Assembly: GCA_029259935.1 (NCBI GenBank)
Contig: JAJDEH010000408.1
Location: 24,369-88,368, forward strand
DNA: 64,000 bases
Reading direction: 5' to 3'
Source: Planctomycetota bacterium
GTDB taxonomy: Bacteria > Planctomycetota > Planctomycetia > Pirellulales > Pirellulaceae
The notes beneath the pieces are model-generated. The model worked only from the letters and a program-made list of their open reading frames with translations. It ran no database searches and was not told the origin of the DNA. The translations under genes were made by a program, and so were the position numbers. Every line of letters starts with the position of its first letter. The first letter of the stretch is position 1. Of this stretch, positions 54,598 through 63,910 are shown in pieces.

Positions 54598-55324
54598 AAA
54601 GCTCGAGACTGATCGTCCCTTGATAGCCGATCTTTCGTAGTGCTTGCAATTCGGCCGCCAGATCGATGGGACCGTCGCCCAGCATGACGCGATCCGGGTC
54701 GGTCTGTTTCCCGGCGGGAATATCCGGATCCGCATCGTCGATGTGATAATGACTAATTCGCTCCGCCGGAATCTGCAACAAATCGTCCAACGTCCCGCCA
54801 CTGTTCCAAGTATGAAAAGCATCCACAATCAACGTTGCGTCATCATCATCCACGTCTTGGACTATTTGCCACGCCTGACGCAGTTGATTCACGGAGCGGA
54901 AAAAGCTGATGTATTCAAACGTGGGCCGGATGCCGATCTGACGGCCCAGGTCTAGCAGATCTTTGTATCGCCGAGTGATTTGCCCCGGGTCGCAAGGCTC
55001 GCGCGGCGGTGTTGCCACGATGAACGGCGCACCGAGGCGCGTCGCCATCTCCATGCGGCGTTTGCACTCATCCAAGATAATCGGATACTCGTCGTCGCTG
55101 GCCTCGCCCCATTGCCGCAGCGCGATGGTACAAGGCACGATCAGGCCGTGATCGGCGATCGCCTTTTCAATGTCGCGCACTTCGCCGCCCTGGCCAACGT
55201 ATTCATACACGTCGTTGATCCACGGTTCGATGCCTGTGAATCCGGCCTCGGCCGCCAGCCGAATCTTGTCCAACATCGGTTGCGGCTTGATCGTGCTCGT
55301 ATTCAAGCAAAGAGTAAAACTCAT
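54509..55324 (-). CDS. Sugar phosphate isomerase/epimerase (AP endonuclease 2-type TIM barrel)
   Basis: 271 residues from ATG 55324 (frame opens at 55408). TIM-barrel strands with metal ligands: LAAEAGFTGIEPWINDVYEY, GIRPTFEYISFF (Glu), ATLIVDAFHTWNSGG (Asp, His), HYHIDDADPD, and TISLELFNRELW (Glu). It interconverts or epimerises a keto sugar or related compound. Its start is 20 bases after the GH88 stop on the same strand, so the two are co-transcribed and may act in one uronate or oligosaccharide pathway. Confidence 0.87.
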   Translation of the reverse strand: MSFTLCLNTSTIKPQPMLDKIRLAAEAGFTGIEPWINDVYEYVGQGGEVRDIEKAIADHGLIVPCTIALRQWGEASDDEYPIILDECKRRMEMATRLGAPFIVATPPREPCDPGQITRRYKDLLDLGRQIGIRPTFEYISFFRSVNQLRQAWQIVQDVDDDDATLIVDAFHTWNSGGTLDDLLQIPAERISHYHIDDADPDIPAGKQTDPDRVMLGDGPIDLAAELQALRKIGYQGTISLELFNRELWEQDPREVLSMGIERLKQLVEQSA

Positions 55325-55344
55325 CGGTGCTCCGTCGCTTCGGT

Positions 55345-56472
55345 TTAGGCCCTCGCTCCACCCTGCACGACTTTGGTGAGCGCTTCGACAAAGAAAAACT
55401 CGCCCCACATCACCGATTCATCGACGCCCAGATTCTTCGTGGTGTGATAAACGCCGTGTTTGAGAATCCCCTCCCAGCCCGGCGTTTCACTTGCCAGATA
55501 CTCAGGCTCCACCAAGGCGTCCAGCATGGCCAGGGCGGCCGTCCGGTAAGCGCTCGCCCGCGACGGCGATTTGGTTTGACCCGCCAGATCGAGCAAACCG
55601 CTGGCGGCAATCGCTCCCGCCGAACTCTCCTTTTGAGCCCCTTGCGGCGGCGGCGCGGAGAGGTCGGCGTCGAAATCCCAAAACGGCACTTTGTCTTCCG
55701 GCAAGTGGGTTAGCCAATAGTCGGCGTTCCTTTCGGCAACTTTCAGAAACGCATCATTGCCGGTCAGCCCATAGCACTTGCTGTAGCCATACAACGACCA
55801 AGCCAGCCCGCGGGCCCAGGCGCTCTCCGCGCTCAAGCCTTGATGGGTCGATTCCCGTAGAAACTCGCCGGTCTCGGTATCGAAGATGCCTTCATGAGCC
55901 GTCGATCCGTCAGCCCGCACAATTCGATCGCGAGTTGTCAGGCAATGCGTTTCGGCGATTCGCAGCAGATCGTCGTCGCCCGCTTCCTTGGCCGCGTAGA
56001 AAATGATGGGCACGTTCATCATGATGTCGATGAACAACGATTCAGGAGCGACGAAGCTGCGCAGATATTGCCCGCGATCTTGAAACCGCATGGCCAACGT
56101 CTTGCCAGCTTGGATCAGCACATCATGCAATTGCTCGTCCCCGGTCAACTCGTACCAAGGCAAATACGTGCTGAGAAAAATGAAGCCCAAGTCGTGGACA
56201 TTGCGATCGTGCTGACGATGTTCAAGCAGTTTCGAATAGTGCTCGGCCCTCCCGCGCCACTGTGCGTCGCCGGTTCGCAGGTGGAACTGCCACATCATGC
56301 CGGCCAAGAATCCACCCGTCCAATCGGTCCATAATTCCCCTGCATGCTGCCAGCGGCCGTCGACCGTATAGATGGGGAAAAAGTCAGGATGCTTTTCCGC
56401 CAGCGCGGCGACTTGTCGCTCGGCGAACTCCAGTGCCGCGGTGTACTTCTCTAACCGATCACATTCGGCCAT
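55345..56472 (-). CDS. Unsaturated glucuronyl hydrolase (GH88 family)
   Basis: 375 residues from ATG 56472 (frame opens at 56511). An alpha/alpha barrel with the family's residues: ELWTDWTGGFLAGMMWQFHL, the catalytic Asp in HDLGFIFLSTYLPW, the second Asp in SLFIDIMMNVPIIFYA, and THQGLSAESAWARGLAWSLY. GH88 enzymes remove the unsaturated uronic acid left by polysaccharide lyases (from hyaluronan, chondroitin, ulvan and others). No signal peptide, so it works on imported oligosaccharides in the cytoplasm. Confidence 0.9.
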   Translation of the reverse strand: MAECDRLEKYTAALEFAERQVAALAEKHPDFFPIYTVDGRWQHAGELWTDWTGGFLAGMMWQFHLRTGDAQWRGRAEHYSKLLEHRQHDRNVHDLGFIFLSTYLPWYELTGDEQLHDVLIQAGKTLAMRFQDRGQYLRSFVAPESLFIDIMMNVPIIFYAAKEAGDDDLLRIAETHCLTTRDRIVRADGSTAHEGIFDTETGEFLRESTHQGLSAESAWARGLAWSLYGYSKCYGLTGNDAFLKVAERNADYWLTHLPEDKVPFWDFDADLSAPPPQGAQKESSAGAIAASGLLDLAGQTKSPSRASAYRTAALAMLDALVEPEYLASETPGWEGILKHGVYHTTKNLGVDESVMWGEFFFVEALTKVVQGGARA

Positions 56473-56728
56473 GGCTATGATTCTCCACGAGGCAATATCT
56501 ACGACCATCACTCACAAGAGACAACTTTCAGTCCCGCGGGATGCATGGTACCGATTCGGCAGGCGATTGAGAACGTGGTGTCCGCCGGTCTCCCGTCATT
56601 GCCCATGACGCGAGAAAAGAAGGAGCAGCACACGTTGCTCGGCTCCGGCCAAGCCTGCTCAACAGAATTTAGTCGCCAACTAGCTTCAGTCTTGACCGCT
56701 TCTGTTTTAAGATGCAACTAGACTGCGT

Positions 56729-56758
56729 TATCGAATAGCGCGGTATCGAATAGCGCGG
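56729..56758. repeat. Perfect 15-bp tandem repeat, two copies
   Basis: TATCGAATAGCGCGG occurs twice head-to-tail, 28 bases before the MocA-related gene. The whole stretch is framed by GTTA and TAAC. Could be an operator or a slippage product. Confidence 0.6.
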
Positions 56759-56785
56759 TAACAAGTAAATCGGAGTTGTGAGATG

Positions 56786-58066
56786 ATGCATCAGATCAGC
56801 CGCAGGACCATGATCCAACAAGTCTCGGCGGCGACCGCGGCCGCGTTGAGCGGACATCGCTTGTCCTTCGGAAACGAGGATCCGCTCCAGCCAAAGTTGG
56901 TGGCCGGGGTTGTCTCCGCCTACTACCACAATTCTCATGCCGACATGATTATCGGCCGCATTCTCAATGGCTGGAATCACGACGGCGGCCCTGGGCCCGC
57001 CTTGAAACTGGCCAGCCTGTACGTCGACCAATTTCCAAAAAAGGATCTGGCTCGCGAACTTGCGAAGAAACACGGCTTCCCGATTTTCGACAACATCGCC
57101 GACGCGGTGACGCTGGGAAGGAACAAGACCGCCGTCGACGGTGTGATCAGCGTTGTCGAACATGGCAACTACCCAAGCAGCGATCTCGGCCAGCGATTGT
57201 ATCCGCGGTTTCGATTCTTGAATGAAATCGCCAAGGCCTTCGAATCGACCGGGCGCGTCGTTCCGGTCTTCAGCGACAAGCATTTGGGACCGGCCTGGAG
57301 CGACGCGCAAAAAATGTATCGCCGCGCCAAGCAACTCGGCATTCCGTTCATGGCTGGATCGTCGCTGCCGGTCACATTTCGCAAGCCGGACCAGACCGTC
57401 CCGCTCGGCGCGGACTTCAAAGAGATTGTCGGCATTGGATACGGCGGACTCGATTCGTACGGATTTCATACTCTCGCCTTGCTGCAAGCAATCGCCGAAC
57501 GACGAAGCGGCGGTGAAACCGGAATTGAATGGGTACGCTGCATTCAAGGGAAAGAGATTTGGAACGTCATCGACGAGGGATTTGTTTCCGAAGCACTGTT
57601 CAACGCTGTACTCGACGTGACTCCTCACGGCAACCGCGACCGCTTACGACAACTCACCGGCGACCGCGTTGCACTGTATCAATTTCAATATCGCGACGGC
57701 CTGCGTGGTGCCGCCTTCATGCTGAACGGAGTTGCGAGAGGGATGTCAGTGGGTGTCCACGTCAAAGGCGAAAAATTACCCACGGCGTTCAACGGCGAAC
57801 TTCGCGATGAACCGCGATTCCCTCACTTTTCATATCTACTGAAGGCGATCGAACGAATGATCCACACGGGGCGGCCGTCCTACCCAGTGGAACGAACTTA
57901 TCTTGTGAGCGGATTGCTCGACCGGCTGCTGACCTCGCGGGTGGGCGGCCACCAGAAACGCGAAACACCGGAACTTGCCATCGCCTATAAACCGGTGGAC
58001 TATCCATTCGGCCCCCGACCCGATTTGTCATTAGACCCTCGAAGCAAAGCCGTGATTTCGAAGTAA
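56786..58066 (+). CDS. Tat-exported Gfo/Idh/MocA-related protein
   Basis: 426 residues from ATG 56786 (ATG 56783 is one codon earlier). Twin-arginine signal SRRTMIQQVSAATAAALSG. The core is a degraded oxidoreductase: LVAGVVSAYYHNSHADMIIG has no GxGxxG, but GFPIFDNIADAVTLG, VDGVISVVEHGNYP, RVVPVFSDKHLGPAW, GIPFMAGSSLPVTFRKP and VGIGYGGLDSYGFHTL belong to a MocA-like family I know from planctomycetes. Catalysis with NAD(H) is doubtful given the missing loop. Confidence 0.8.
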   Translation: MHQISRRTMIQQVSAATAAALSGHRLSFGNEDPLQPKLVAGVVSAYYHNSHADMIIGRILNGWNHDGGPGPALKLASLYVDQFPKKDLARELAKKHGFPIFDNIADAVTLGRNKTAVDGVISVVEHGNYPSSDLGQRLYPRFRFLNEIAKAFESTGRVVPVFSDKHLGPAWSDAQKMYRRAKQLGIPFMAGSSLPVTFRKPDQTVPLGADFKEIVGIGYGGLDSYGFHTLALLQAIAERRSGGETGIEWVRCIQGKEIWNVIDEGFVSEALFNAVLDVTPHGNRDRLRQLTGDRVALYQFQYRDGLRGAAFMLNGVARGMSVGVHVKGEKLPTAFNGELRDEPRFPHFSYLLKAIERMIHTGRPSYPVERTYLVSGLLDRLLTSRVGGHQKRETPELAIAYKPVDYPFGPRPDLSLDPRSKAVISK

Positions 58067-58101
58067 GCATCACCACGCGGCAAGTCATCCGGCATGAAGC
58101 A

Positions 58102-61100
58102 CTATCGTAGTGACTCCAATCGGATGTCGCGGTCGTTTCGATCAATTGCGAACACCGATTGCAGCACGTTGCCGCCTAGCGCCTCTTGATAATGAACAGC
58201 GAAGATGCGGCCGTCTGGCAACTCGGTCAACGACGGGTATGCGCCACCCGCGAATCCGATCATTCGCGGCCGACTCCAACTCTTGCCGTAGTCGGTCGAG
58301 ATGATCACTCCGGTCCGCGGACTAGGCTGTTCGCGGATGCCGCACAGCAGCACGCCGTCACGAGTTAACAACAAATCCGGCGCGGCGCCGCGCGGCAGCA
58401 GCCCGGTTCGTGGCTTGGTCCACGTGCGGCCTTGATCTGATGAAAAACTGTGAGCCATCTCGGTGCGCATCACGCACAGCAGGCGGCCGTCCGGCAGTTC
58501 CACGAGATCAGGCTCGGTCAAGTGACCGCTTGCTGGAAGGATGTGGGTTGCCGTCCATGTCGCGCCGTGATCCGTCGAGCGGGCCACCGCGCAACGATAG
58601 CTCCCGCCGGTGTAATGACCGTAAATCGGCAGCAGCAAATCACCGCTGGAAAGTTCAGTCACCGGCGCGCTGGTGGCATTGATCGCGGCGAACTCTTCTT
58701 TCACGGGATGTTCGTGCGAGGCATCCGTTGATGGCGGACCGGCCAGCCGCAATACTTCGGACTTCTGCTGTTGGGTGAACCAAGGTGACGGGACCTCGGC
58801 CGGTTTCGATTCCCAGGTCTGGCCGTTGTCGAAACTGCGAATCGTGCGCACTTCGCACACGCGTCCATGCTGGTACCAGACGGTTTGGAAGTACGAGCAA
58901 ATCACCGTGCCGTCGCTTAGCTGGCTGAGGCTCGGATCGCGCTCGCCAACGGACGTGTCGATGATCGCGCGTGGCTGAGACCACGTTTTGCCGAGATCAC
59001 TGGAACGCATCACACAGATGCGGCCGCGGTTGGGCAGCGCGGGATCGGGCCAGTCCATGTGTCCACGACCCGCGTAAAAGCTGACCAGCAAATGGCCATT
59101 CTTCAGCAGGCAGACGCTGGGAAATCCTTCATAACCGCCCCATTCGCCATCGGTGGTAATCGGCCGACTGCCACGGTTAATGTCTCGCCCCGTCGCGCCG
59201 CTTAGTTTGTATCTTGCCAAGGCGCGGTCATGGATGCGGACGTCGTCGATGCTTCCTTTAAAAAACTCGCCATCCGGCGCGCCGATCGATTTCCCGATCG
59301 TCAGAGCGGTCTGGTTCGGTTTGAATCCGCCGCCGAAAGGCCTGACGGATTGCAACTGGCCATTCACAAAAATCGCGACACGCTGGCCGTCACAAACGCC
59401 GGCAACGTGCGACCATGTTTCCCACGGGATCGGAATTTCGTGGGTCCGGTACGCTCCGTTTTCCAGCATCAATTTGCTACGATCCCACGGAGTGCCCATT
59501 CGCAGATTGAAGCGGCCCCGATAACGATACCCCTTTGCAAGAATCGTCATGCTGTGTCCGCCGGGGTTCTCCGGTTTGACCCAAGCTTCGATGGTGAATT
59601 CGTTGGCCAGATTAAGCACGTCCGCATTCCCGCAATCGACCCAGCTTCGTTTCCCGTCGAAACGCAATGCCTTGCCGCCGTCGCGGCCTTCAACCCACTC
59701 CGCATTGTGAATCGTTCCCTCGCGACCGCTTGGACTCGAATCGGTCGCTGTTTGTCCCGCCCCTTCGTCGAATCGCCAATGGGCGACCAGACCCTTGGTG
59801 GGCACAGCGTCATTTCGGCTTCCGCGAATTGCCGCGCCTAGCTCCACGCGATCCTTGCCGGCCAGCTCGACAAGATCTGGCAGATCGTAATACCGCAGTG
59901 CGCCTTGAACCGAATTGTGTACATGTTCTTGCGCGGCGGTGGATGTCATTAGTTCGCGCCACGATGGCAAACTGTTCTTTACGCGAGCAGCGGCGACCAA
60001 CCGTGGCTCGAGTGCCGCGGCGTGCAAGGCCGCCGGTCCGATCTCACCATCGGCCAGCAAACGAACAGACGTCGCGTCATGCTGCTTCGTCATCCAACGA
60101 GCGCTGACGAGCAGGTCTTCAGTTCGCATCCCCAGCCAGCAGCGGCCCAGCATGTGAGCGATATAGTAGTCGGCACCGAAGAAACGCCAGTTCCGCGTCT
60201 TGGTCTCGCCCGTGTCGCGAACTTCGACAATCAGTACGGGATGTCCATCCGCGTTCAACTTTTCCGCTTGCTTGACAGCCGAATTCATTCCCTCGGAGGG
60301 CGCGATCAACACCGGCTCGTCGTCGCCGTGGGGCCAGTGCAACGCCGGCAACACGATGCCGCGCTCCGGATGAAAGACCAGCTTCCGTGGGGCGGAAAAT
60401 CGTTTCGCCTTCGGCCCATCGACGATTGGCGTGGGCAAATCGGCCAGAGTCCGAATGCCGGTGACCTTCCGCACGATTTCTCGTGTCAACTTTGGCCGCT
60501 TGGCCGCCAGCTCACGTTCATAGTCTTGGAAGAGGTTCAACATCGACCGTTCGTCCGGCAGCTTGCTGACTTGCCCGTCGGGCGTGACCCGCAGTTCCTT
60601 TTCTGAGTGAATCACAGCGTCGTCTTCCTCGAAGACTTCGATACGCCGATCTTGCAGCCAGCGGGCGAAGAACCGCACCGCGCCCTCACGCAAGCGACGG
60701 CTGAAGCCGTGTTTCGCGTTGGCTTCGATCAGCTCCACCCGTTCCGGATAACCCAACTGCGAATAGACGCGTTTGGCCTGACGAAACGCCTCCCACGTGC
60801 CTTCGATCGGTACGAAGTCGTTTGTCGCGGCCAGGATCAACGTCGGCTTCGGCGCACGCGACAAAATGAAATCGGGATGATCGAACCCGTCGCGGATCTG
60901 AGCGAATAGGTTTTGCTCGGCGTCGCCGGGACCGGGGCTTTCATTCTTGTGGCGATGCGTCGTCATGAAACAGCCCGGCGCGGCGGCAGCGATCCGATCG
61001 TCGTACGCCATCAGGTAACTGGTCAGGTTGCCGCCGCCGGAATTGCCCGTGCAGCCGATGCGGTGGCGATCCACGTCTGGCCGACTGCACAGATAGTCGA

Positions 61101-61788
61101 GCGCGCGCACGCCGTCCCAAACCATATAGCTGCCCAGTCCGCGGCCCAGCAGAATCGGAGCCACTCCCAGTTGCTGATGTTCGCCACTGGCCCTTTGAAT
61201 CGATTTTCCATCCGCCGCGAAAAGCTGCTTTCGTTCGCCTTGACCGATCGGGTCGAAGCACAGCACCACAAAGCCGTTCCGCGCCAGCAGCCGATTCGCC
61301 CGCTGATACGCGGCATAAGCTTTGCCATTTTCGGCATGCCCAACGGGGTGCAAGATCGCGGGAAACGGGCCGTCGCCTTGAGGCCGATAGACACTGGCCG
61401 TGACATGAAAACCGGGCTGGCTCTCGAACAAGACCTTCTCAATGGTAAAGCCATCGTCTTGGATCGTTCCGACGACTCGCGCGTTCAACGGCGATCGCTG
61501 CGGCATTTCGCCCAGCGTCCAATGCAGAAATTCACGACGTCTCTTCTGATACGCGGCCAGTTGCTCTTCGCCGGCAAGAGCCGACTCCAGTTCCTTCAGA
61601 CGGCGATCGAGGGCGTCATGCGCATGCCCACGCAAATAGGACCGCATCATCTGCTGGGACTTATCCGAATTAAAGTCCGCAGCCAGAACACGGTGGTCGC
61701 CCTGAGCCCACGACGTGCCACTAGTAAAAACGAGGAAGCAGACGGCGGAGAGAGTGGCCGACAATGCATTTCTGAGCATGATGGTCAT
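58102..61788 (-). CDS. Secreted esterase-LamG-sialidase fusion
   Basis: 1228 residues from ATG 61788, which overlaps the preceding stop (ATGA). A signal peptide lies in NALSATLSAVCFLVFTSGTS. Domain 1 (about 35-640) is an acetyl-xylan-esterase-like hydrolase: GFVVLCFDPIGQGERKQLF, nucleophile GNSGGGN (Ser250), Asp324 in AATNDFVPIE and His360 in NAKHGFS. Domain 2 (about 665-855) is LamG: GLVAHWRFDEGAGQTATDSS, EFTIEAWVKPENP. Domain 3 is a six-bladed sialidase/BNR propeller with five Asp boxes such as SSDLGKTWSQ, SFDNGQTWES and SSDQGRTWTK. A secreted enzyme for decorated glycans. Confidence 0.88.
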   Translation of the reverse strand: MTIMLRNALSATLSAVCFLVFTSGTSWAQGDHRVLAADFNSDKSQQMMRSYLRGHAHDALDRRLKELESALAGEEQLAAYQKRRREFLHWTLGEMPQRSPLNARVVGTIQDDGFTIEKVLFESQPGFHVTASVYRPQGDGPFPAILHPVGHAENGKAYAAYQRANRLLARNGFVVLCFDPIGQGERKQLFAADGKSIQRASGEHQQLGVAPILLGRGLGSYMVWDGVRALDYLCSRPDVDRHRIGCTGNSGGGNLTSYLMAYDDRIAAAAPGCFMTTHRHKNESPGPGDAEQNLFAQIRDGFDHPDFILSRAPKPTLILAATNDFVPIEGTWEAFRQAKRVYSQLGYPERVELIEANAKHGFSRRLREGAVRFFARWLQDRRIEVFEEDDAVIHSEKELRVTPDGQVSKLPDERSMLNLFQDYERELAAKRPKLTREIVRKVTGIRTLADLPTPIVDGPKAKRFSAPRKLVFHPERGIVLPALHWPHGDDEPVLIAPSEGMNSAVKQAEKLNADGHPVLIVEVRDTGETKTRNWRFFGADYYIAHMLGRCWLGMRTEDLLVSARWMTKQHDATSVRLLADGEIGPAALHAAALEPRLVAAARVKNSLPSWRELMTSTAAQEHVHNSVQGALRYYDLPDLVELAGKDRVELGAAIRGSRNDAVPTKGLVAHWRFDEGAGQTATDSSPSGREGTIHNAEWVEGRDGGKALRFDGKRSWVDCGNADVLNLANEFTIEAWVKPENPGGHSMTILAKGYRYRGRFNLRMGTPWDRSKLMLENGAYRTHEIPIPWETWSHVAGVCDGQRVAIFVNGQLQSVRPFGGGFKPNQTALTIGKSIGAPDGEFFKGSIDDVRIHDRALARYKLSGATGRDINRGSRPITTDGEWGGYEGFPSVCLLKNGHLLVSFYAGRGHMDWPDPALPNRGRICVMRSSDLGKTWSQPRAIIDTSVGERDPSLSQLSDGTVICSYFQTVWYQHGRVCEVRTIRSFDNGQTWESKPAEVPSPWFTQQQKSEVLRLAGPPSTDASHEHPVKEEFAAINATSAPVTELSSGDLLLPIYGHYTGGSYRCAVARSTDHGATWTATHILPASGHLTEPDLVELPDGRLLCVMRTEMAHSFSSDQGRTWTKPRTGLLPRGAAPDLLLTRDGVLLCGIREQPSPRTGVIISTDYGKSWSRPRMIGFAGGAYPSLTELPDGRIFAVHYQEALGGNVLQSVFAIDRNDRDIRLESLR

Positions 61789-63344
61789 TGGCTGTTGATA
61801 GTTCCTTTGATGGATGCACCGCCAAAACTTCCGTAGATGCCGTCGCCCCATTCGACGTCTTTAAGTCTCTTCAACTTTCCGAGTTGCTCGGCGATTGCTC
61901 CAGTCACGTTGGTCGCGGCGGTTCTTTTTCCATCTTGGTCGATTGCGATCTTGGACCCTTGAATGATGAACTCGATCGTGGTCGGGCCGTCGGTCCACTT
62001 GGTCGGCGCGGCCAGGTGGCCCGGCATCGTCGTGCGATATACCTTGCCGTAAGACTTCCATTTGTCCGGAGCCAAAAATGGAAACGGCTTTGGATTCCAT
62101 TCGTAAGGTGACTTGGCCGATGTGGAAATGAACAGGTCCGCTCCGCTTGTGATCAGGCTGGTAACGCGCTGGCCCCAGCGATTGCGCGGCGAGCCGTCGT
62201 GGTTTTCGACATCGTACGGATGCACGATCTTGTCAGAAAGATCCGGATGGTCGAACATGCGTCGCGCGAAGAACCACTGGCAGCTGTCGGGGTTGTAACG
62301 CCACACTTCGCCCCACGGCCAGACTCCGACCATCAGATCGCCGCCGTAGATGACGGTGGTCTGCGCCTCGCGCGCACTTGCCGAAACGCCCGCCAAAACC
62401 GGTGGCCAACCCTCCTGGTCCTTAATCTCCTTGCCATCGTATTCGAAGACGCGGCCCGTCGGATATTGTCCCATCAACAACCGATCGCGGAAAGCAAGCG
62501 TCGAGTAGAGCTGATAGCTCACTCCGAGCCGGGGCTCAAGCAACATCCGCCACGCGCCGTCTTCAAACACATAGAATCCTCCGATGTTCGATCCCGTCAC
62601 GATCTGGCTGCCCAACTGACCCCAGGCAAACGTCGTCTCACCGACAACCGGCAGCCGAAGCGTCTTGGCGGAGGAAACATCGACTTGGTCTTGGTCCGTC
62701 GTCCACGGACAGGCGTAGAGCCTGCTGAAACCATCCTCATCGTTCTCGTAAGGCCGATACGGTTTGCCCTTTCGATGGACGTGGTAAAAGCAAAGGTGGC
62801 CATGGGCGTAGAAGAACAATTGATAGCTGCCCTTGGCGGGCGGCTCAAGAATCGTCTGGCCGTTGAAGGTCGCGCGGCTGTCGCCAAAGACCAGTTCGCC
62901 GTCGCCAACCCGCATGGACTCGTGCGTGCCGCCGGCACTTGCTGCTTCGCGCCACGCCTTTGATTTCGAATCCCACGACTTCAAACCGCCATAGGTGGAG
63001 TAGACCGTACCGTCGCGTCCAAAGAGGTAAGCGCCGGTCAGCTTATCATTCGGCCGAGGCAGTTCCTCCGTCGCCAACTCGCGTTTGCCGTTGGCCGGTC
63101 GGATAAAGAACTGCACGGCATGCCGGTCCGCTCGGTAGCGCGTGTTGTAGCCGTTTTGAAAACCGGCCCCCAAGACCAGCGATCCGTCGTCGCTGGTCGC
63201 CTCGAACAGCGACCCAAAGGTCTGTCCCAAATCGCGACCCCGGTCGATGGTCACGGTAATTTTCGTCTCCGCGAGGGCGGAAGCCGGCTGCAGTGCCGCG
63301 AGCAGCAGGACGCCGAGCAACATGTGTTTTGAGTTTGTGTTCAT
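61785..63344 (-). CDS. Secreted beta-propeller-like protein, hypothetical
   Basis: 519 residues from ATG 63344 (63350 is possible). Signal peptide MNTNSKHMLLGVLLLAALQP ending at ASALAE. The mature part is rich in beta strands and Trp/Tyr/Gly, with GSLFEATSDDGSLVLGAGF, AYLFGRDGTVYSTYGGLK and LFFYAHGHLCFYHVHRKGK: a propeller-like arrangement without a named family. The stop overlaps the start of the esterase-sialidase gene by 4 bases, so both are made in concert; substrate recognition is a likely role. Confidence 0.75.
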   Translation of the reverse strand: MNTNSKHMLLGVLLLAALQPASALAETKITVTIDRGRDLGQTFGSLFEATSDDGSLVLGAGFQNGYNTRYRADRHAVQFFIRPANGKRELATEELPRPNDKLTGAYLFGRDGTVYSTYGGLKSWDSKSKAWREAASAGGTHESMRVGDGELVFGDSRATFNGQTILEPPAKGSYQLFFYAHGHLCFYHVHRKGKPYRPYENDEDGFSRLYACPWTTDQDQVDVSSAKTLRLPVVGETTFAWGQLGSQIVTGSNIGGFYVFEDGAWRMLLEPRLGVSYQLYSTLAFRDRLLMGQYPTGRVFEYDGKEIKDQEGWPPVLAGVSASAREAQTTVIYGGDLMVGVWPWGEVWRYNPDSCQWFFARRMFDHPDLSDKIVHPYDVENHDGSPRNRWGQRVTSLITSGADLFISTSAKSPYEWNPKPFPFLAPDKWKSYGKVYRTTMPGHLAAPTKWTDGPTTIEFIIQGSKIAIDQDGKRTAATNVTGAIAEQLGKLKRLKDVEWGDGIYGSFGGASIKGTINSQ

Positions 63345-63637
63345 GCTCACTTTCGATATTCGGGATCAAAGGCTCTTTACGCCGGACTCCATCACGTTCC
63401 GCAAAACGCATGAATTATATGGTAGTTACGCGGGGCAAGTGGAAAGTCCGCCCACCATCGGGCCGCGGCCAAAGCGGGGCAGTCATCAGCTTGTAACATA
63501 CGGCGGCGGCCCGTATCGCAGCGATCGACCACCAAGAACCGTCCCCTGGCGACGGTTGCTAACAGTCTGTGATGAATACATTTGCGCGTCATCGAGATCC
63601 GTCTTCCCCTCATCAAATCGTCCCCTGCGTGGTGAAA

Positions 63638-63661
63638 AACGCTTGCAATCCAGCAAGCGTT
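63638..63661. repeat. Perfect 9-bp inverted repeat
   Basis: AACGCTTGC, six bases, GCAAGCGTT. No T-run follows on either strand, so an operator-like site or simple palindrome rather than a rho-independent terminator. Confidence 0.5.
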
Positions 63662-63849
63662 CAAGCGCAGCAATTCACACAACGGGGCGTCGCCATTCGC
63701 CCAGCCGGATTCAATTCGAGTTACTGCAACTTATGCCCCGGTGTTTTCGCGAACACCACAAACGCTGCCGCCCGACTTTCATTTTACCAAGTACCCACAA
63801 TCCCGGCATCTGTTTTTTTGATCACGCGAGTGAACGCCGAATCGAGGGG

Positions 63850-63910
63850 GAAATTCGAAATCCGAATATTGAAATCCGAAACAAATTCAAAATCTGAATA
63901 TCCAATGTTC
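63850..63910 (-). repeat. Dispersed ~60-bp AT-rich repeat, copy 3
   Basis: GAAATTCGAAATCCGAATAT continuing to AATCTGAATATCCAATGTTC. On the reverse strand it matches the copy at 53789-53849 with only a few differences. Confidence 0.8.
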
